64,000 bases of DNA from SKZT01 sp964478625 (GTDB lineage Bacteria; Desulfobacterota; Desulfobacteria; Desulfobacterales; SKZT01): contig CAYZJH010000007.1 of the NCBI GenBank assembly GCA_964478625.1, positions 35,243 through 99,242 on the forward strand, in the 5' to 3' direction. The notes below the pieces were generated by a model. That model searched no databases and was not told where the DNA came from. It was given only the letters and a program-made list of their open reading frames with translations. Positions 16,057 to 25,063 of this stretch are shown piece after piece (position 1 is the first letter of the stretch; each line of letters begins with the position of its first letter). The translations under genes and the position numbers were made by a program.

Positions 16057-16224
16057 TTACTGCCCTTTTTTCCCGATCCTTGTGTCCACCCCTTCTGCCT
16101 GGCAGTCGGGAGTGTAACAAGAGTTGTCCAGAAATTCACATTTTTCCTTACATGACGGGCATGTATCAGGAGGAGCATCCGCCTCGAACATATAGCCGCA
16201 GTTTCCACATTTCCAACTTGGCAT
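16057..16224 (-). CDS. rubredoxin-like metal-ribbon protein
   Basis: A 55-residue protein whose first half matches the rubredoxin-like domain of rubrerythrins: CGNCG (about residues 6-10) and CPSC (22-25). These are followed by a second Cys group (Cys29, then NSCYTPDC near 35-42) absent from ordinary rubredoxin. It probably holds one Fe or Zn at the first site. A strong ribosome-binding site (AAGGAGG) precedes ATG 16224. It lies between the desulfoferrodoxin and flavodoxin genes. Confidence 0.8.
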   Translation of the reverse strand: MPSWKCGNCGYMFEADAPPDTCPSCKEKCEFLDNSCYTPDCQAEGVDTRIGKKGQ

Positions 16225-16301
16225 ATTATTACCTCCTTTTTTAATAAAGGGTTAAATAGTCCGACCAATCGTATTTTCAGGTTGAAGCATAATCATGATT
16301 G

Positions 16302-16676
16302 TCATTTTTTCCACAACCCATGAAGATTGCAGAATTCACGAGCGGTAATGTTTTTGCTGTCGATCATAAAAACAGCTTCCGGGACCTGGCCAGGTGTCAA
16401 AAATTGGCGATAAGCCTTTCCATCGGCAATTACCTCAATCCATTCAATATAATGTTTTTCTTCCATCGGGTGAGCAATTTCACCCACTTTTATCTTAACA
16501 CCCCCACTGATTTTTTCAATCACCGGCACATGTTTTTCCTTGGCCGCATCCACCGTATTTTCGGTTAAAAGTTTCATTGCCTGGCCGCAACATACAAGCT
16601 CACCGGCTCCGCCATGCACAACTTCAACCATATTTCCACAAACATCACATTTGTAGACTTCCAGTTTTTCCGCCAT
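16302..16676 (-). CDS. dfx: desulfoferrodoxin (2Fe superoxide reductase)
   Basis: A 124-residue class I superoxide reductase that reduces superoxide to peroxide without releasing O2. The N-terminal desulforedoxin domain has Cys10, Cys13, Cys29 and Cys30. The catalytic iron ligands are His49, His69, His75, Cys116 and His119, with Glu47-Lys48 beside the site. All are intact. An AGGAGG ribosome-binding site precedes the ATG. It is followed by the rubredoxin-like gene and preceded by rubrerythrin, giving superoxide and peroxide removal together. Confidence 0.96.
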   Translation of the reverse strand: MAEKLEVYKCDVCGNMVEVVHGGAGELVCCGQAMKLLTENTVDAAKEKHVPVIEKISGGVKIKVGEIAHPMEEKHYIEWIEVIADGKAYRQFLTPGQVPEAVFMIDSKNITAREFCNLHGLWKK

Positions 16677-16745
16677 TTTACCTCCTTAAATATTTTCTAA
16701 TGTTATATGAATTCTTTCTTTCTGAAAAGAAAATCTTTAACCGAA

Positions 16746-17321
16746 TTAGTAATTTTCCTTCAGCATTTCGAAATACGATTGCGGATGACTGCAGGCGGGA
16801 CACTGTTCCGGAGCTTCAATTGCTTCATGTACATATCCACAGTTGAGACATCTCCAAACGGTTACATCATCCTTTTTAAAAACTTTGCCGGCTTCTATGT
16901 TTGCAGCAAGATCCCAATACCTTTTTTCATGCTGCCTTTCCGCGACCGAAACTGCATCAAACACAGCGGCAATGGCAGGAAACCCTTCCTCTCTGGCAAT
17001 TTTTGCAAAGCCCGGATACAAATGGGAACGTTCATGTTTTTCTCCTTCAGCAGCCGCTTTGAGATTCTCTAAGGTCGTACCGATTACACCCGCCGGAAAA
17101 CTTGCCATCACTTCAACTTCACCACCCTCTAAAAATTTGAAAAATCGTTTGGCGTGTTCTTTTTCCTGATTGGCTGTTTCTTCGAATATTGCCGCAATTT
17201 GCACATACCCTTCCTTTTTGGCTTTGCTTGCAAAATAAGTATAGCGATTTCTTGCCTGGGATTCACCTGCAAATGAGATCAGTAAGTTTTTTTCAGTCTG
17301 ACTTCCTGCTAATTTAGCCAA
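16746..17321 (-). CDS. rbr: rubrerythrin
   Basis: From the TTG at 17321 the product is 191 residues, the usual rubrerythrin length, and begins like other family members. It reduces H2O2 to water at a diiron site; the ligand helices carry GESQARNRY, ETANQEKEHA and ERQHEKRY. The C-terminal rubredoxin domain has CLNCG and CPAC. The TTG is preceded by AAGGAGG at 8 bases, a near-perfect site. However, the frame is also open upstream to 17633 without a stop, so a 295-residue fusion with the preceding small protein is possible. Confidence 0.92.
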   Translation of the reverse strand: MAKLAGSQTEKNLLISFAGESQARNRYTYFASKAKKEGYVQIAAIFEETANQEKEHAKRFFKFLEGGEVEVMASFPAGVIGTTLENLKAAAEGEKHERSHLYPGFAKIAREEGFPAIAAVFDAVSVAERQHEKRYWDLAANIEAGKVFKKDDVTVWRCLNCGYVHEAIEAPEQCPACSHPQSYFEMLKENY

Positions 17322-17633
17322 TGATTTACCTCCTTCATAGACATGATCATTTTGTTTTCTTGTTCCAGCCGCAAATTCCGCTTTCCGACCCTGTTTCCAT
17401 AATCCCTTTCGAATGTGTGCCTTTTTTTCATTTTCAGCCACTTTTTTGAGCTTGTAGGCGGAATCCCTGAGAATACCGTACATGATTCCGCAACCTGCAT
17501 CTTCCCGATCTTGATCTCCCCGGTCGGCAAGATCGATCATCTGGTCTGCTAAAAGTAGCGTTTCATGGATATTTTGATCGCAACTTTTGACAAAGACCTG
17601 TTCCACTGATTTTTTTGGAGACTTAACCTTCAT
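17322..17633 (-). CDS. small helical protein, in frame with and possibly fused to rubrerythrin
   Basis: An ATG at 17633 opens a frame of 104 codons that runs straight into rubrerythrin with no stop. Residues about 1-79 look like an independent conserved small protein: helical, with two Cys (18 and 48) and many charged residues. Residues about 80-104 look like translated spacer containing rubrerythrin's ribosome-binding site. Either the stop codon was lost, giving a fused 295-residue protein plus an internally started rubrerythrin, or the fusion is the normal form. I do not recognise the family. A weak GGAAA precedes the ATG. Confidence 0.5.
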
Positions 17634-17984
17634 TCTGATAAATTTCCATTCGGCACAAAAGAATTATCTGAATTTTGAACGGCGAAAGTATTTCCCGATA
17701 TTCTGTCCATTTTCCAATTCAAACCTCATGCCAAATAAGATTAGATCGATATTGAATACCAAGGAACTTAAAAGTTCAAAGCTGATGATTCAGCTCAATC
17801 CCGCCAGTAAAAGCTCATAAAGCTATAGCCGTATGCTGTTTTTCCCGAAAAATCTGCGAAAAAAAATCACAGAGTATGTTTCTGTGTATCATAATTTTGT
17901 CCATCTGTCTCGTGATGGAAAAAACCATAAAAAGAAATCGTCCTGATATCACGTGATCTTGAAGTCCAAAAACTCCTCATCTGA

Positions 17985-18010
17985 ATGTCTCATAATAGAT
18001 TTTGAGACAT
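17985..18010. promoter_or_regulatory. candidate operator, 8-bp perfect inverted repeat
   Basis: ATGTCTCA at 17985-17992 is matched by TGAGACAT at 18003-18010, ten bases apart, so the half-sites face the same side of the helix roughly two turns apart. It lies about 350 bases upstream of the oxygen-defence genes and 35 bases upstream of the 34-codon frame at 18045. The regulator is unknown; it does not match Fur or PerR consensus. Confidence 0.25.
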
Positions 18011-18044
18011 GTGTGTATTATAGAACATAGGGAGGTTTTTAAAA

Positions 18045-18149
18045 GTGATTCAGAAAGGTTTTAAGGCTGATGGTCGTTATCTAAAAGGTAATAAATCCAA
18101 AGGGATCGGCGTTCAAGAGGAAAGAAGCTTTCTGATGTCGGGAGGGTAA
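18045..18149 (+). CDS. possible 34-residue small ORF
   Basis: A GTG start with AGGGAGG nine bases upstream opens 34 codons ending TAA. The peptide is basic and glycine-rich (several Lys and Gly) with no recognised motif. Only the strong ribosome-binding site and the dyad just upstream argue for it. Confidence 0.2.
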   Translation: MIQKGFKADGRYLKGNKSKGIGVQEERSFLMSGG

Positions 18150-18295
18150 TCTTACCGCTGAAATGAAAATTTATTTGTTTGTGGGAATAATTCCATCGTA
18201 AATGAAGGCGGTGCGTTTTTGGTGAAGAATGTTTTTGAGTTAACCCTTGGGATTCTATTTATCTAAATTCCAATCGGATCTTGTATTTTCCGTTT

Positions 18296-19399
18296 TTACT
18301 CCTGGGTCTGTTCTACTATCTGCTCATTTTCTTCAAGGTCCTGCGTAGTTGTATGATGATTATACCAGGCTTTTAGAACGGCATGAAACAACGTGGCCAG
18401 CGGAATGGCGAAAAACAGCCCCCATATTCCCCACAACCCGCCAAAGATCAAAACAGCGGCGATTACCGCAACCGGATGTAAGTCCACAACTTCGGACAGG
18501 AGAATTGGAGCCAGAAGATTTCCGTCCAGGGCCTGAATTATCCCATAGGCAATAATGACATAAACAAATTCTGTTCCCAATCCCCATTGAAAATAGGCAA
18601 TCAACATAACCGGAAACAGCATTACGGTGGCGCCGATATAGGGGATTAATACCGAAAGACCCGTAAAGAGAGCCAGTAACATTGAAAACTGCAATTTCAG
18701 GTATGTAAAGGTCGCATAGGTGGCTGCCCATACGATAGCAATCTCCCAGACTTTTCCCCTGACATAATTCAAAATCTGAGTGTTGACATCTCTCCATACT
18801 TCGGTTGCAAGTCCGCGATGCTCAGGAAGAAACCCGGTTATCCAGTTTAGGATCAGAAACTTGTCTTTCAGAAAAAAGAAAACAAGAAGCGGTACCAATA
18901 TCAGATAGACCAGTGCCATGATAAGTCCTCTGACTGAGGCCAGAGAAAGGGAAAGTAATTGCTGAGCCAGCCCCATAAATTCAGAGGTGATAAATGCAAG
19001 TAAGTCTCTGATTTGATTGGCTGAGATGAAATCAGGATATTTTTCGGGAAGCAAAATCAGTTCTTTTTGGATGACTCCGACCATGATCGGAAATTGTTGG
19101 ATCAACTGACCGATTTGCCGTGAAATAAGCGGAAGTAACCAGATAATCAGGAAAAAGAGGCAGGCAAGAAAAAACACAAATACCACAACAACCCCCACCA
19201 TTCTGGGGATTTTCAATCGCTGAAGGCTGTTGACCATGCTGTCCAGCAAGTATGCAATGACTATGGCTGCAAGCATGGGGGCCAGCATCTGACCCAGATA
19301 GAAAATAAATATAAATCCCAGAAGGAGCAAAAAACCCAGAATCACCATCTGGGGATCGGAAAAGCGTTTGTTCAGCCAATCCTTTAGAAAAGTAATCAT
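18296..19399 (-). CDS. AI-2E family transporter (PerM-type permease)
   Basis: This 367-residue integral membrane protein has about eight predicted helices. These include a paired N-terminal set (about residues 17-95), a central set (about 145-185) and a C-terminal set (about 225-345) with the conserved segment LSVLIPYIGA and the glycine-rich GGLWGIWGLFFAIPL. The family exports small solutes in several bacteria; the name reflects one member and does not prove autoinducer transport. The charged C-terminal tail is cytoplasmic. It is a single-gene unit near the small membrane protein gene at 19482. Confidence 0.88.
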   Translation of the reverse strand: MITFLKDWLNKRFSDPQMVILGFLLLLGFIFIFYLGQMLAPMLAAIVIAYLLDSMVNSLQRLKIPRMVGVVVVFVFFLACLFFLIIWLLPLISRQIGQLIQQFPIMVGVIQKELILLPEKYPDFISANQIRDLLAFITSEFMGLAQQLLSLSLASVRGLIMALVYLILVPLLVFFFLKDKFLILNWITGFLPEHRGLATEVWRDVNTQILNYVRGKVWEIAIVWAATYATFTYLKLQFSMLLALFTGLSVLIPYIGATVMLFPVMLIAYFQWGLGTEFVYVIIAYGIIQALDGNLLAPILLSEVVDLHPVAVIAAVLIFGGLWGIWGLFFAIPLATLFHAVLKAWYNHHTTTQDLEENEQIVEQTQE

Positions 19400-19481
19400 G
19401 TTTTGTGCAGTACAAATAAATTCAGAATTGATCTCAGTTCATTCAAAAAAATTCAGCTTTAATTAAATGATACGTTTTACC

Positions 19482-19808
19482 CTAAAAATCTCCCAGTGGT
19501 CTTTTGAAGGTATACCTTGCAGGATCAGCCATTAACCGCTCGAAAGCCTCGTCAGAATTGTTTCCCAATGCCGAAAAAGGGAAGGACAAGATAAAGGCTC
19601 CCGTACCCACAATAAGACCGAGAATACCCAGTGGCCTTACAAGCGCAAGATCAAAAACCATGGATTCAGCACTTCGTTCATCCGTTGGAAACCGTGCGAA
19701 TTCCTCCTGGGCCGTGGCAACAGACCCAAAAGAGCCGACAACCAAACCGACCACAAGTAAAATAACCGATACCTTGAATAAAACGGAATTTTTAGATATC
19801 TGGTGCAT
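19482..19808 (-). CDS. small membrane protein of unknown function
   Basis: This 108-residue protein has an N-terminal hydrophobic segment that could be a cleaved signal peptide (ending VATAQ, about residue 34) or an anchor. A second helix (about 58-80, GILGLIVGTGAFILSFPF) is followed by a polar tail containing a DPARYTFKRPLGDF ending. It resembles small conserved proteins seen in Desulfobacterota. AGGAGG precedes the ATG. It follows no recognisable operon partner; the AI-2E permease gene is 80 bases downstream. Confidence 0.65.
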   Translation of the reverse strand: MHQISKNSVLFKVSVILLVVGLVVGSFGSVATAQEEFARFPTDERSAESMVFDLALVRPLGILGLIVGTGAFILSFPFSALGNNSDEAFERLMADPARYTFKRPLGDF

Positions 19809-19976
19809 GATTACCTCCTAATCAATTTGACTTTGATTATCATTGACCGTAGAGTTTTTATCCATATGCGGATTTACATGATTCAAAACCTAAAAAAGTT
19901 AAGTAATTGTGTCAAGAGAAATCAGCTGGATGTTATTCAATATAATGCAAAAATTCAGTAAGAAAAGTAACCGGTC

Positions 19977-22448
19977 ATGACTTCGTTCTCGGAATATCCT
20001 GATGCACACAATTATGTGGAGGTCGCCGCTGCTTTGCCGGTGCATGGTACTTATACCTATTCGGTACCGGATCATCTCCGAACATCGGCGCTTTCCGGTA
20101 AAAGAGCCTTGGTCCCTTTCGGTTCCCGAAAAATTACCGCCTATATCTTAGGACCTGATGGCCGTACGCCTGAAATACAGGTAAAACCAATCCTGGATAT
20201 TTTAGATGAAACCCCCCTTTTCCCTCATAATATGATTCCATTTTTTAAATGGATGTCCCAATATTACAAATACCCCATAGGGGAGGTGATAAAAACAGCT
20301 TTGCCCGGAGGGTTAAACCTGTATGAATATAAAATTATTAAGATGACTATACAAGGACAATATGCACTTGAACAGCAGTTGACGTCTCCGGAAGAAACAA
20401 AAATTCTTCAGACTTTATTTCGCTTAGGTAAACCTGCCGGTATCAACCAATTGGCCCGGTTGACAAAACAGACAATTTCACCGGTGATGATTCAGGCGAT
20501 GGAGGATCATGGGTGGATTAAGAGCGGAAAAACACTTAGAGGTGGAACGACCCGGCACCGGATGACAAAATATGTTTCACCTGCTGATTCACATCCTCTG
20601 GGAAAAGAAATCTCATTGGGACCAGTTAAAAAGAAATTGTTAGAGTGGGTTGAAGGTATCCACGAAATTTCCATGGAGGCCTTAAAAGAGAAGTTTCCAT
20701 CTGCCGATCGCCATGTGAAAGATCTTGAAAAAAAAGGCCTTTTATCCATTATGCTTAGAAAAGAATACCGTGATCCACTGGGGGCGCCGATTGCAAAGGA
20801 TTGTCCACCGGAATTGAATCGGGAACAGAAGGATGTGGTTTCCAAAGTACTGGAAAAAACAACGGGCCGGTTCAGTGCCTTTTTGCTGACAGGTGTAACC
20901 GGAAGCGGCAAAACGGAGGTTTACCTTCGTTTGGCGGCTGAAATCATTTCCATGAAAAGATCCGTCCTGGTCCTTGTCCCTGAAATCGCACTGATATCGC
21001 AAATGGTTCGCAGATTCAGGGCAAGGTTCGGAGATGACCTTGCTGTCTTACACAGCGGCTTGTCCGATGGCGAACGTTTCGACCAATGGGATCAAATTGC
21101 GTCAGGACAGGTTCATATCGCCATCGGTGCAAGATCGGCTGTCTTTGCTCCTTTTCAGAATCCAGGACTTATTATTGTGGACGAAGAACACGACACGTCA
21201 TACAAACAAGAGACGAGATTCCGCTATAATGCCCGGGATCTGGCAGTAGTCAGGGCAATGCAAAGTGAATGTATCGTAATTCTCGGCTCAGCCACTCCTT
21301 CCGTACAGTCCTATTACAATGTAAAAGCAGAAAAATTTCAGGAGCTTGTTTTAAAGCATCGCATTGAAAAACGACCGCTTGCCAAAACAACCGTTGTGGA
21401 TTTGCGGGTAAAACAAACCGGCAAAGGGTATAAACGGTTTATTACCCCTGAGTTATTCAAGGCTATGAAAGAAACGCTTGCCAAAAAAGAGCAGGTGCTG
21501 CTCTTTTTAAACCGGCGGGGGTTTGCTTCCTATCCTCTTTGTGCAACCTGCGGTGTTCCGCTAAGATGCAGAAATTGCGAAATCACACTGACATTGCACA
21601 AATCCGCCAATTCTTTTAAATGCCATTTTTGTGGATACTCCATGGCTTCCAATGCCGCTTGCCCTGAATGCGGTTCTCCCAATCTCATGCATCTAGGTTT
21701 GGGAACCGAGAAAGTGGAGGAGACAGTAAAATCGATGTTTCCTGAGGCCCGCACGGCCCGCATGGACCATGATACGACACGGCGAAAGGATGCTCTTATT
21801 AACATTCTGAAAGACCTGAAAAATCAAAAAATCGATATCCTGGTCGGAACTCAGATGGTGGCCAAAGGACATGATTTTCCAAACATCACTCTTGTGGGAA
21901 TTATTTGTGCAGACTTGTCCTTAAATTTTCCGGATTTTCGAGCCGGAGAACGAACTTTTCAGGTTTTGACCCAGGTGGCGGGAAGAGCCGGAAGAGGCCA
22001 GATTCCGGGAGAGGTGATTCTTCAGACTTATAACCCGAATCATTTCAGCATTTTGGCGGCCAAAGACCAGGATTTTAAACGATTTTACAACCATGAAATC
22101 AATTTTCGAAAATCTCTGTCTTATCCACCCTTTTCCCGCCTGGTTCAGATATCTATTTCCGGAAAAGACAAAACCATGACCAGAGAATTTGCCGCTGATT
22201 TCGCCGATTTTATTAAAGATCTTCAACGCTCCGATCCACTGGGTGGAGATCATGTCACCATTTTCGGCCCTATTGAAGCCCCGGTGGCAAAAATTGCCCA
22301 GAAATACCGGTGGCAAATTTTACTAAAAAGCCAAAAAGTCAAGCCCCTCCATGGGTTGTTAAATCGATTGGTGCATCAAAACAGCAATTGGTTAAACAAC
22401 CGCAGGGTCAGAATAGCCATAGATGTTGACCCGTATTTTCTGCTTTAA
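19977..22448 (+). CDS. priA: primosomal protein N' (replication restart helicase)
   Basis: The 823-residue PriA is a 3'-5' superfamily 2 helicase that recognises stalled forks and reloads the replisome. After an N-terminal DNA-binding region come Walker A (GVTGSGKTE, about residue 305) and the Walker B/DEEH box (VDEEHDTSYKQ). Eight cysteines in paired CxxC motifs bind two zinc ions (about 520-575), and the helicase motifs VGTQMVAKGHDF and QVAGRAGRG follow. The length is normal. The ATG has a weak upstream site. The Fe-S/DUF3786 gene follows after 15 bases in the same direction. Confidence 0.96.
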   Translation: MTSFSEYPDAHNYVEVAAALPVHGTYTYSVPDHLRTSALSGKRALVPFGSRKITAYILGPDGRTPEIQVKPILDILDETPLFPHNMIPFFKWMSQYYKYPIGEVIKTALPGGLNLYEYKIIKMTIQGQYALEQQLTSPEETKILQTLFRLGKPAGINQLARLTKQTISPVMIQAMEDHGWIKSGKTLRGGTTRHRMTKYVSPADSHPLGKEISLGPVKKKLLEWVEGIHEISMEALKEKFPSADRHVKDLEKKGLLSIMLRKEYRDPLGAPIAKDCPPELNREQKDVVSKVLEKTTGRFSAFLLTGVTGSGKTEVYLRLAAEIISMKRSVLVLVPEIALISQMVRRFRARFGDDLAVLHSGLSDGERFDQWDQIASGQVHIAIGARSAVFAPFQNPGLIIVDEEHDTSYKQETRFRYNARDLAVVRAMQSECIVILGSATPSVQSYYNVKAEKFQELVLKHRIEKRPLAKTTVVDLRVKQTGKGYKRFITPELFKAMKETLAKKEQVLLFLNRRGFASYPLCATCGVPLRCRNCEITLTLHKSANSFKCHFCGYSMASNAACPECGSPNLMHLGLGTEKVEETVKSMFPEARTARMDHDTTRRKDALINILKDLKNQKIDILVGTQMVAKGHDFPNITLVGIICADLSLNFPDFRAGERTFQVLTQVAGRAGRGQIPGEVILQTYNPNHFSILAAKDQDFKRFYNHEINFRKSLSYPPFSRLVQISISGKDKTMTREFAADFADFIKDLQRSDPLGGDHVTIFGPIEAPVAKIAQKYRWQILLKSQKVKPLHGLLNRLVHQNSNWLNNRRVRIAIDVDPYFLL

Positions 22449-22463
22449 GAAAGGAATTCATGT

Positions 22464-23291
22464 ATGCCGTTGTCTATCATAGATATTTATAAGAACCTGT
22501 TGCCCAAAACCAATTGTGGTGAGTGTGGTTTTCGTACTTGTCTAGCATTTGCCGGTATGGTCGTTTCCGAGCAACTGCCTTTGAAAAATTGTCCATATAT
22601 TGGGCCTGATAAAATTGAGGAAGCGACTAAAGAACTTGAAAAACAATATTCCGAGGGTAAATGGACCCGTCGGGACATGGCTCAGGATGCCCTTCAATGG
22701 GCAAAAGAGCGTGCATCCTCACTGGAAATGAGCGATTTGCACAACCGCCTGGGCGGTAACCTGCTGGATTCAGACGGTGAAAATATTTTGGAACTGCCAT
22801 ACTTTCAAGAATTCATTCATATCAGGCATGGAAATATTGTAAAAGCGGATGGTTCCCCATTAACCCGATGGGAACAGGTATTTCTTTATAACCACATGGC
22901 CCAGGGGGGAACTAGCCGTCCGACCGGAAAATGGAAAGGATTGGTGGATTTTCCCAATACCGTATCCAAAATCAAGTCCATGAAAAAGCATGTGGAAGAA
23001 CCCTTGATCCGGAGGTTTAGCGGTCAAGTTCAGGAGCTTATGGACCATGCCTTCACTTTCGGTGGCATGCCTGTTTCAGATGACGCTATAACAGCGGATG
23101 CAGCTATTCTTTTCAGCCCGCTTCCAAGGGTTCCTGTCCTGCTTCTGTTCTGGGATGAAAACCCTGATGATGGATATGGTGCGGAAGTCAAATTATTATT
23201 TGATGAAACCGTCATCGATCATCTGGATATTGAATCCATCATGTTTTTAAGTGAAAGAGTCAAGCAACTGTTGTTAGGTGAAATGGGTTGA
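22464..23291 (+). CDS. Fe-S cluster and DUF3786 domain protein
   Basis: The product has 275 residues. The N-terminus has the four-cysteine [4Fe-4S] motif C-x2-C-x4-C-x16-C (from NCGECGFRTC, about residues 18-44) found in corrinoid Fe-S proteins and related sensors. The rest matches the DUF3786 family common in anaerobes, with segments such as WEQVFLYNHMAQGG and FDETVIDHLDIES. It may link an Fe-S redox centre to a corrinoid or C1 pathway protein, but its function has not been established as far as I know. It lies just after priA and may be co-transcribed. Confidence 0.75.
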   Translation: MPLSIIDIYKNLLPKTNCGECGFRTCLAFAGMVVSEQLPLKNCPYIGPDKIEEATKELEKQYSEGKWTRRDMAQDALQWAKERASSLEMSDLHNRLGGNLLDSDGENILELPYFQEFIHIRHGNIVKADGSPLTRWEQVFLYNHMAQGGTSRPTGKWKGLVDFPNTVSKIKSMKKHVEEPLIRRFSGQVQELMDHAFTFGGMPVSDDAITADAAILFSPLPRVPVLLLFWDENPDDGYGAEVKLLFDETVIDHLDIESIMFLSERVKQLLLGEMG

Positions 23292-23348
23292 ATCGGGTTC
23301 ATGGTTTTTTGAATTCGCATGATGTCTTCTGTATTTGAATGGTTTCGG

Positions 23349-24629
23349 TCAGGAACTTGAAAAACCAACCCGAAGCAACGACTCCCGGCTGATCATGCCT
23401 TTGAATTTACCTTCGGAATCCAGCACGGGCAACCGTTTGATCATTTTATCAGTCATCAAACGAATGGCTTCGTCAATTGTATCATTTTCCATAATTGTGA
23501 TCGGATCCTTTTTCATCACCTCGCCGGCGGTTTTCGATCGCAGATGCCTGCTGAATTCTCTGTCTTGATGACCTTTTTGCCCAAAAGGCAATTTGCCGGC
23601 AAAATATTCCCAGATGCCCTTTTTACGATCTGAAAAAGCCATGAGAAGATTTCTGTCTGAGATCATCCCCAGAAAAAATCCGCTTTCATCCACCACCGCC
23701 ACCCGTTGAATATCGTTGGAATCGATAATCCGAAGAACCTCTTCAACCGAAGTCTCAGCCAGAACCGTATGAACATCCCGCCTCATAATATCCGAAACAT
23801 GTTTCAAATTTCCCACCAAAATATTTTGTTTCCGGATCGAATTCCAGTCCGGTGATTCATTGGAAATGGTGCGGAAAATATCCATGCGGGACAGGATGCC
23901 TGTCAATTTCCCATGTTCATCAGTAACCGGCAACCGTTTGAGGTCTTTTTCCAGCATCACATCGACCGCTCTGGTCAGCAATTCATTTTCCCCAATGCAG
24001 ACCGCAGGGCTCATAATGTTTTGAGCCCTTTTGAGGGCAAGTGATTTCATGATCTCATCAAGATGTTCTCTGTCCGATTCGGCTAAAAGCCCGAGTCTTG
24101 CAGGCATTCCGGCCCTGAATATCAAATCCCCCTGAGAAATGACTCCTTCCGGATGATTATTTTTATCAACAACCGGAACACCGGTAAAGTTTGAGGAAAG
24201 CAAAAGTCGAACCACATCGCTGACCGGTGTAGATAATGAAACGCTTTTGGGATTTGGCGTCATCATATCTTTAACTTTGAGATGTCTGGGGATAATTTTT
24301 TTATGAGTTTTATGACAATGGATATTCATTTCATAAACAGCCATGATTCCTTCACTGATCATCTCTTCCAGTTTTGGCAATATCAGGTCGGTCTGAGGGG
24401 AAGGCAGTATAATTTTAATCAGAATCGGCATGTTGAATGAGGCCACCACGATGCTTTGGGTTGCGATTTCACCGTTTTCGTAGCAACCTGCAATTCCTCG
24501 CATGACCATACAACGTGCTGCTATTTTCAATCCTTTGATATATTGGATAATCTGATCATACAAAGGACTTTTCTCATAGCGGGCTTCTTCGTTGGTAAAT
24601 ATTTCAATTAACGTGTATTTGAGCGACAT
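23349..24629 (-). CDS. DUF190 domain protein with four CBS domains
   Basis: This 426-residue soluble protein has a DUF190 domain at about residues 1-105 (PII-like fold). Four CBS motifs follow, with repeated [D/N]-I/V-M-x(n)-P patterns at about 118-175, 205-260, 275-325 and 365-425. CBS pairs bind adenine nucleotides (AMP, ATP or related) and regulate transporters or enzymes. Start 24629 was chosen because GGGAGGG precedes it; the frame extends 14 codons further without support. It follows the universal stress protein and antiporter genes and probably senses energy or nucleotide state for them. Confidence 0.82.
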   Translation of the reverse strand: MSLKYTLIEIFTNEEARYEKSPLYDQIIQYIKGLKIAARCMVMRGIAGCYENGEIATQSIVVASFNMPILIKIILPSPQTDLILPKLEEMISEGIMAVYEMNIHCHKTHKKIIPRHLKVKDMMTPNPKSVSLSTPVSDVVRLLLSSNFTGVPVVDKNNHPEGVISQGDLIFRAGMPARLGLLAESDREHLDEIMKSLALKRAQNIMSPAVCIGENELLTRAVDVMLEKDLKRLPVTDEHGKLTGILSRMDIFRTISNESPDWNSIRKQNILVGNLKHVSDIMRRDVHTVLAETSVEEVLRIIDSNDIQRVAVVDESGFFLGMISDRNLLMAFSDRKKGIWEYFAGKLPFGQKGHQDREFSRHLRSKTAGEVMKKDPITIMENDTIDEAIRLMTDKMIKRLPVLDSEGKFKGMISRESLLRVGFSSS

Positions 24630-24646
24630 GAATAGAGCCCTCCCTC

Positions 24647-25063
24647 TTATCTGACCACAAGCACTGAACAATGGGCATCACACAATACCCGTTTTGCCAC
24701 CGAGCCAAGCAACCATTTCTGCAAAAAGCCTTCCCCGCGATGTCCCATTACGATCATATCGGCGGATTCTTCAACGGCCCCTCTCATAATCTGTTCCGCG
24801 GGGTGACCCACCAGGATGTCCAGGCGGGTTTCGATTCCCATGGCATCTGCTTTTTCTTTTAAGGATTTAAATCGTGATTGATAAAATTCCGTTGCACTAT
24901 CTAAAACCGCTTGGGTTTCAACCGCCACGGGTGGTTCCGATGGTCTGGCAACAGACAATACAACTATTTTTGCAGAGTATTTCCGGGCGATATCAAGGGC
25001 AAAGTTAAATGCTTTTTCAGACCTCATGGAACCATCAAATGCCACAAGAATTGTTTTGATCAT
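24647..25063 (-). CDS. universal stress protein (UspA family)
   Basis: This 138-residue Usp-fold protein has the ATP-binding signature G-x2-G-x9-G-[ST] visible as GHRGEGFLQKWLLGSVA, and the N-terminal MIKTILVAFDGS. ATP-binding Usp proteins dimerise and modulate partners under stress. Its start codon overlaps the antiporter stop (TAATG), so the two are translationally coupled. The DUF190-CBS gene follows after 17 bases. Confidence 0.92.
   Translation of the reverse strand: MIKTILVAFDGSMRSEKAFNFALDIARKYSAKIVVLSVARPSEPPVAVETQAVLDSATEFYQSRFKSLKEKADAMGIETRLDILVGHPAEQIMRGAVEESADMIVMGHRGEGFLQKWLLGSVAKRVLCDAHCSVLVVR

Larger units (their letters stand above)
17634..18295. other. intergenic region with two dyad symmetries and a possible 34-residue ORF
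   Basis: This 662-bp region precedes the minus-strand oxygen-defence genes and should contain their promoter. Two inverted repeats are visible: CACAGA-N7-TCTGTG (17868-17886) and ATGTCTCA-N10-TGAGACAT (17985-18010), both operator-like and without T-runs. A GTG at 18045, preceded by AGGGAGG, opens a 34-codon frame to 18149. Plus-strand frames over 17587-17820 have no credible composition. No RNA gene is recognised. Confidence 0.5.

Noticed and set aside
17587..17820. 77-codon plus-strand frame upstream of the oxygen-defence genes
   Set aside because: It has no ribosome-binding site, starts antisense within the small helical protein gene, and has AT-driven composition.
19829..19847. Fur-box-like sequence upstream of the small membrane protein gene
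   Set aside because: By eye only 13 of 19 positions match the classic Fur consensus, and neither neighbouring gene is a typical iron-regulated one.
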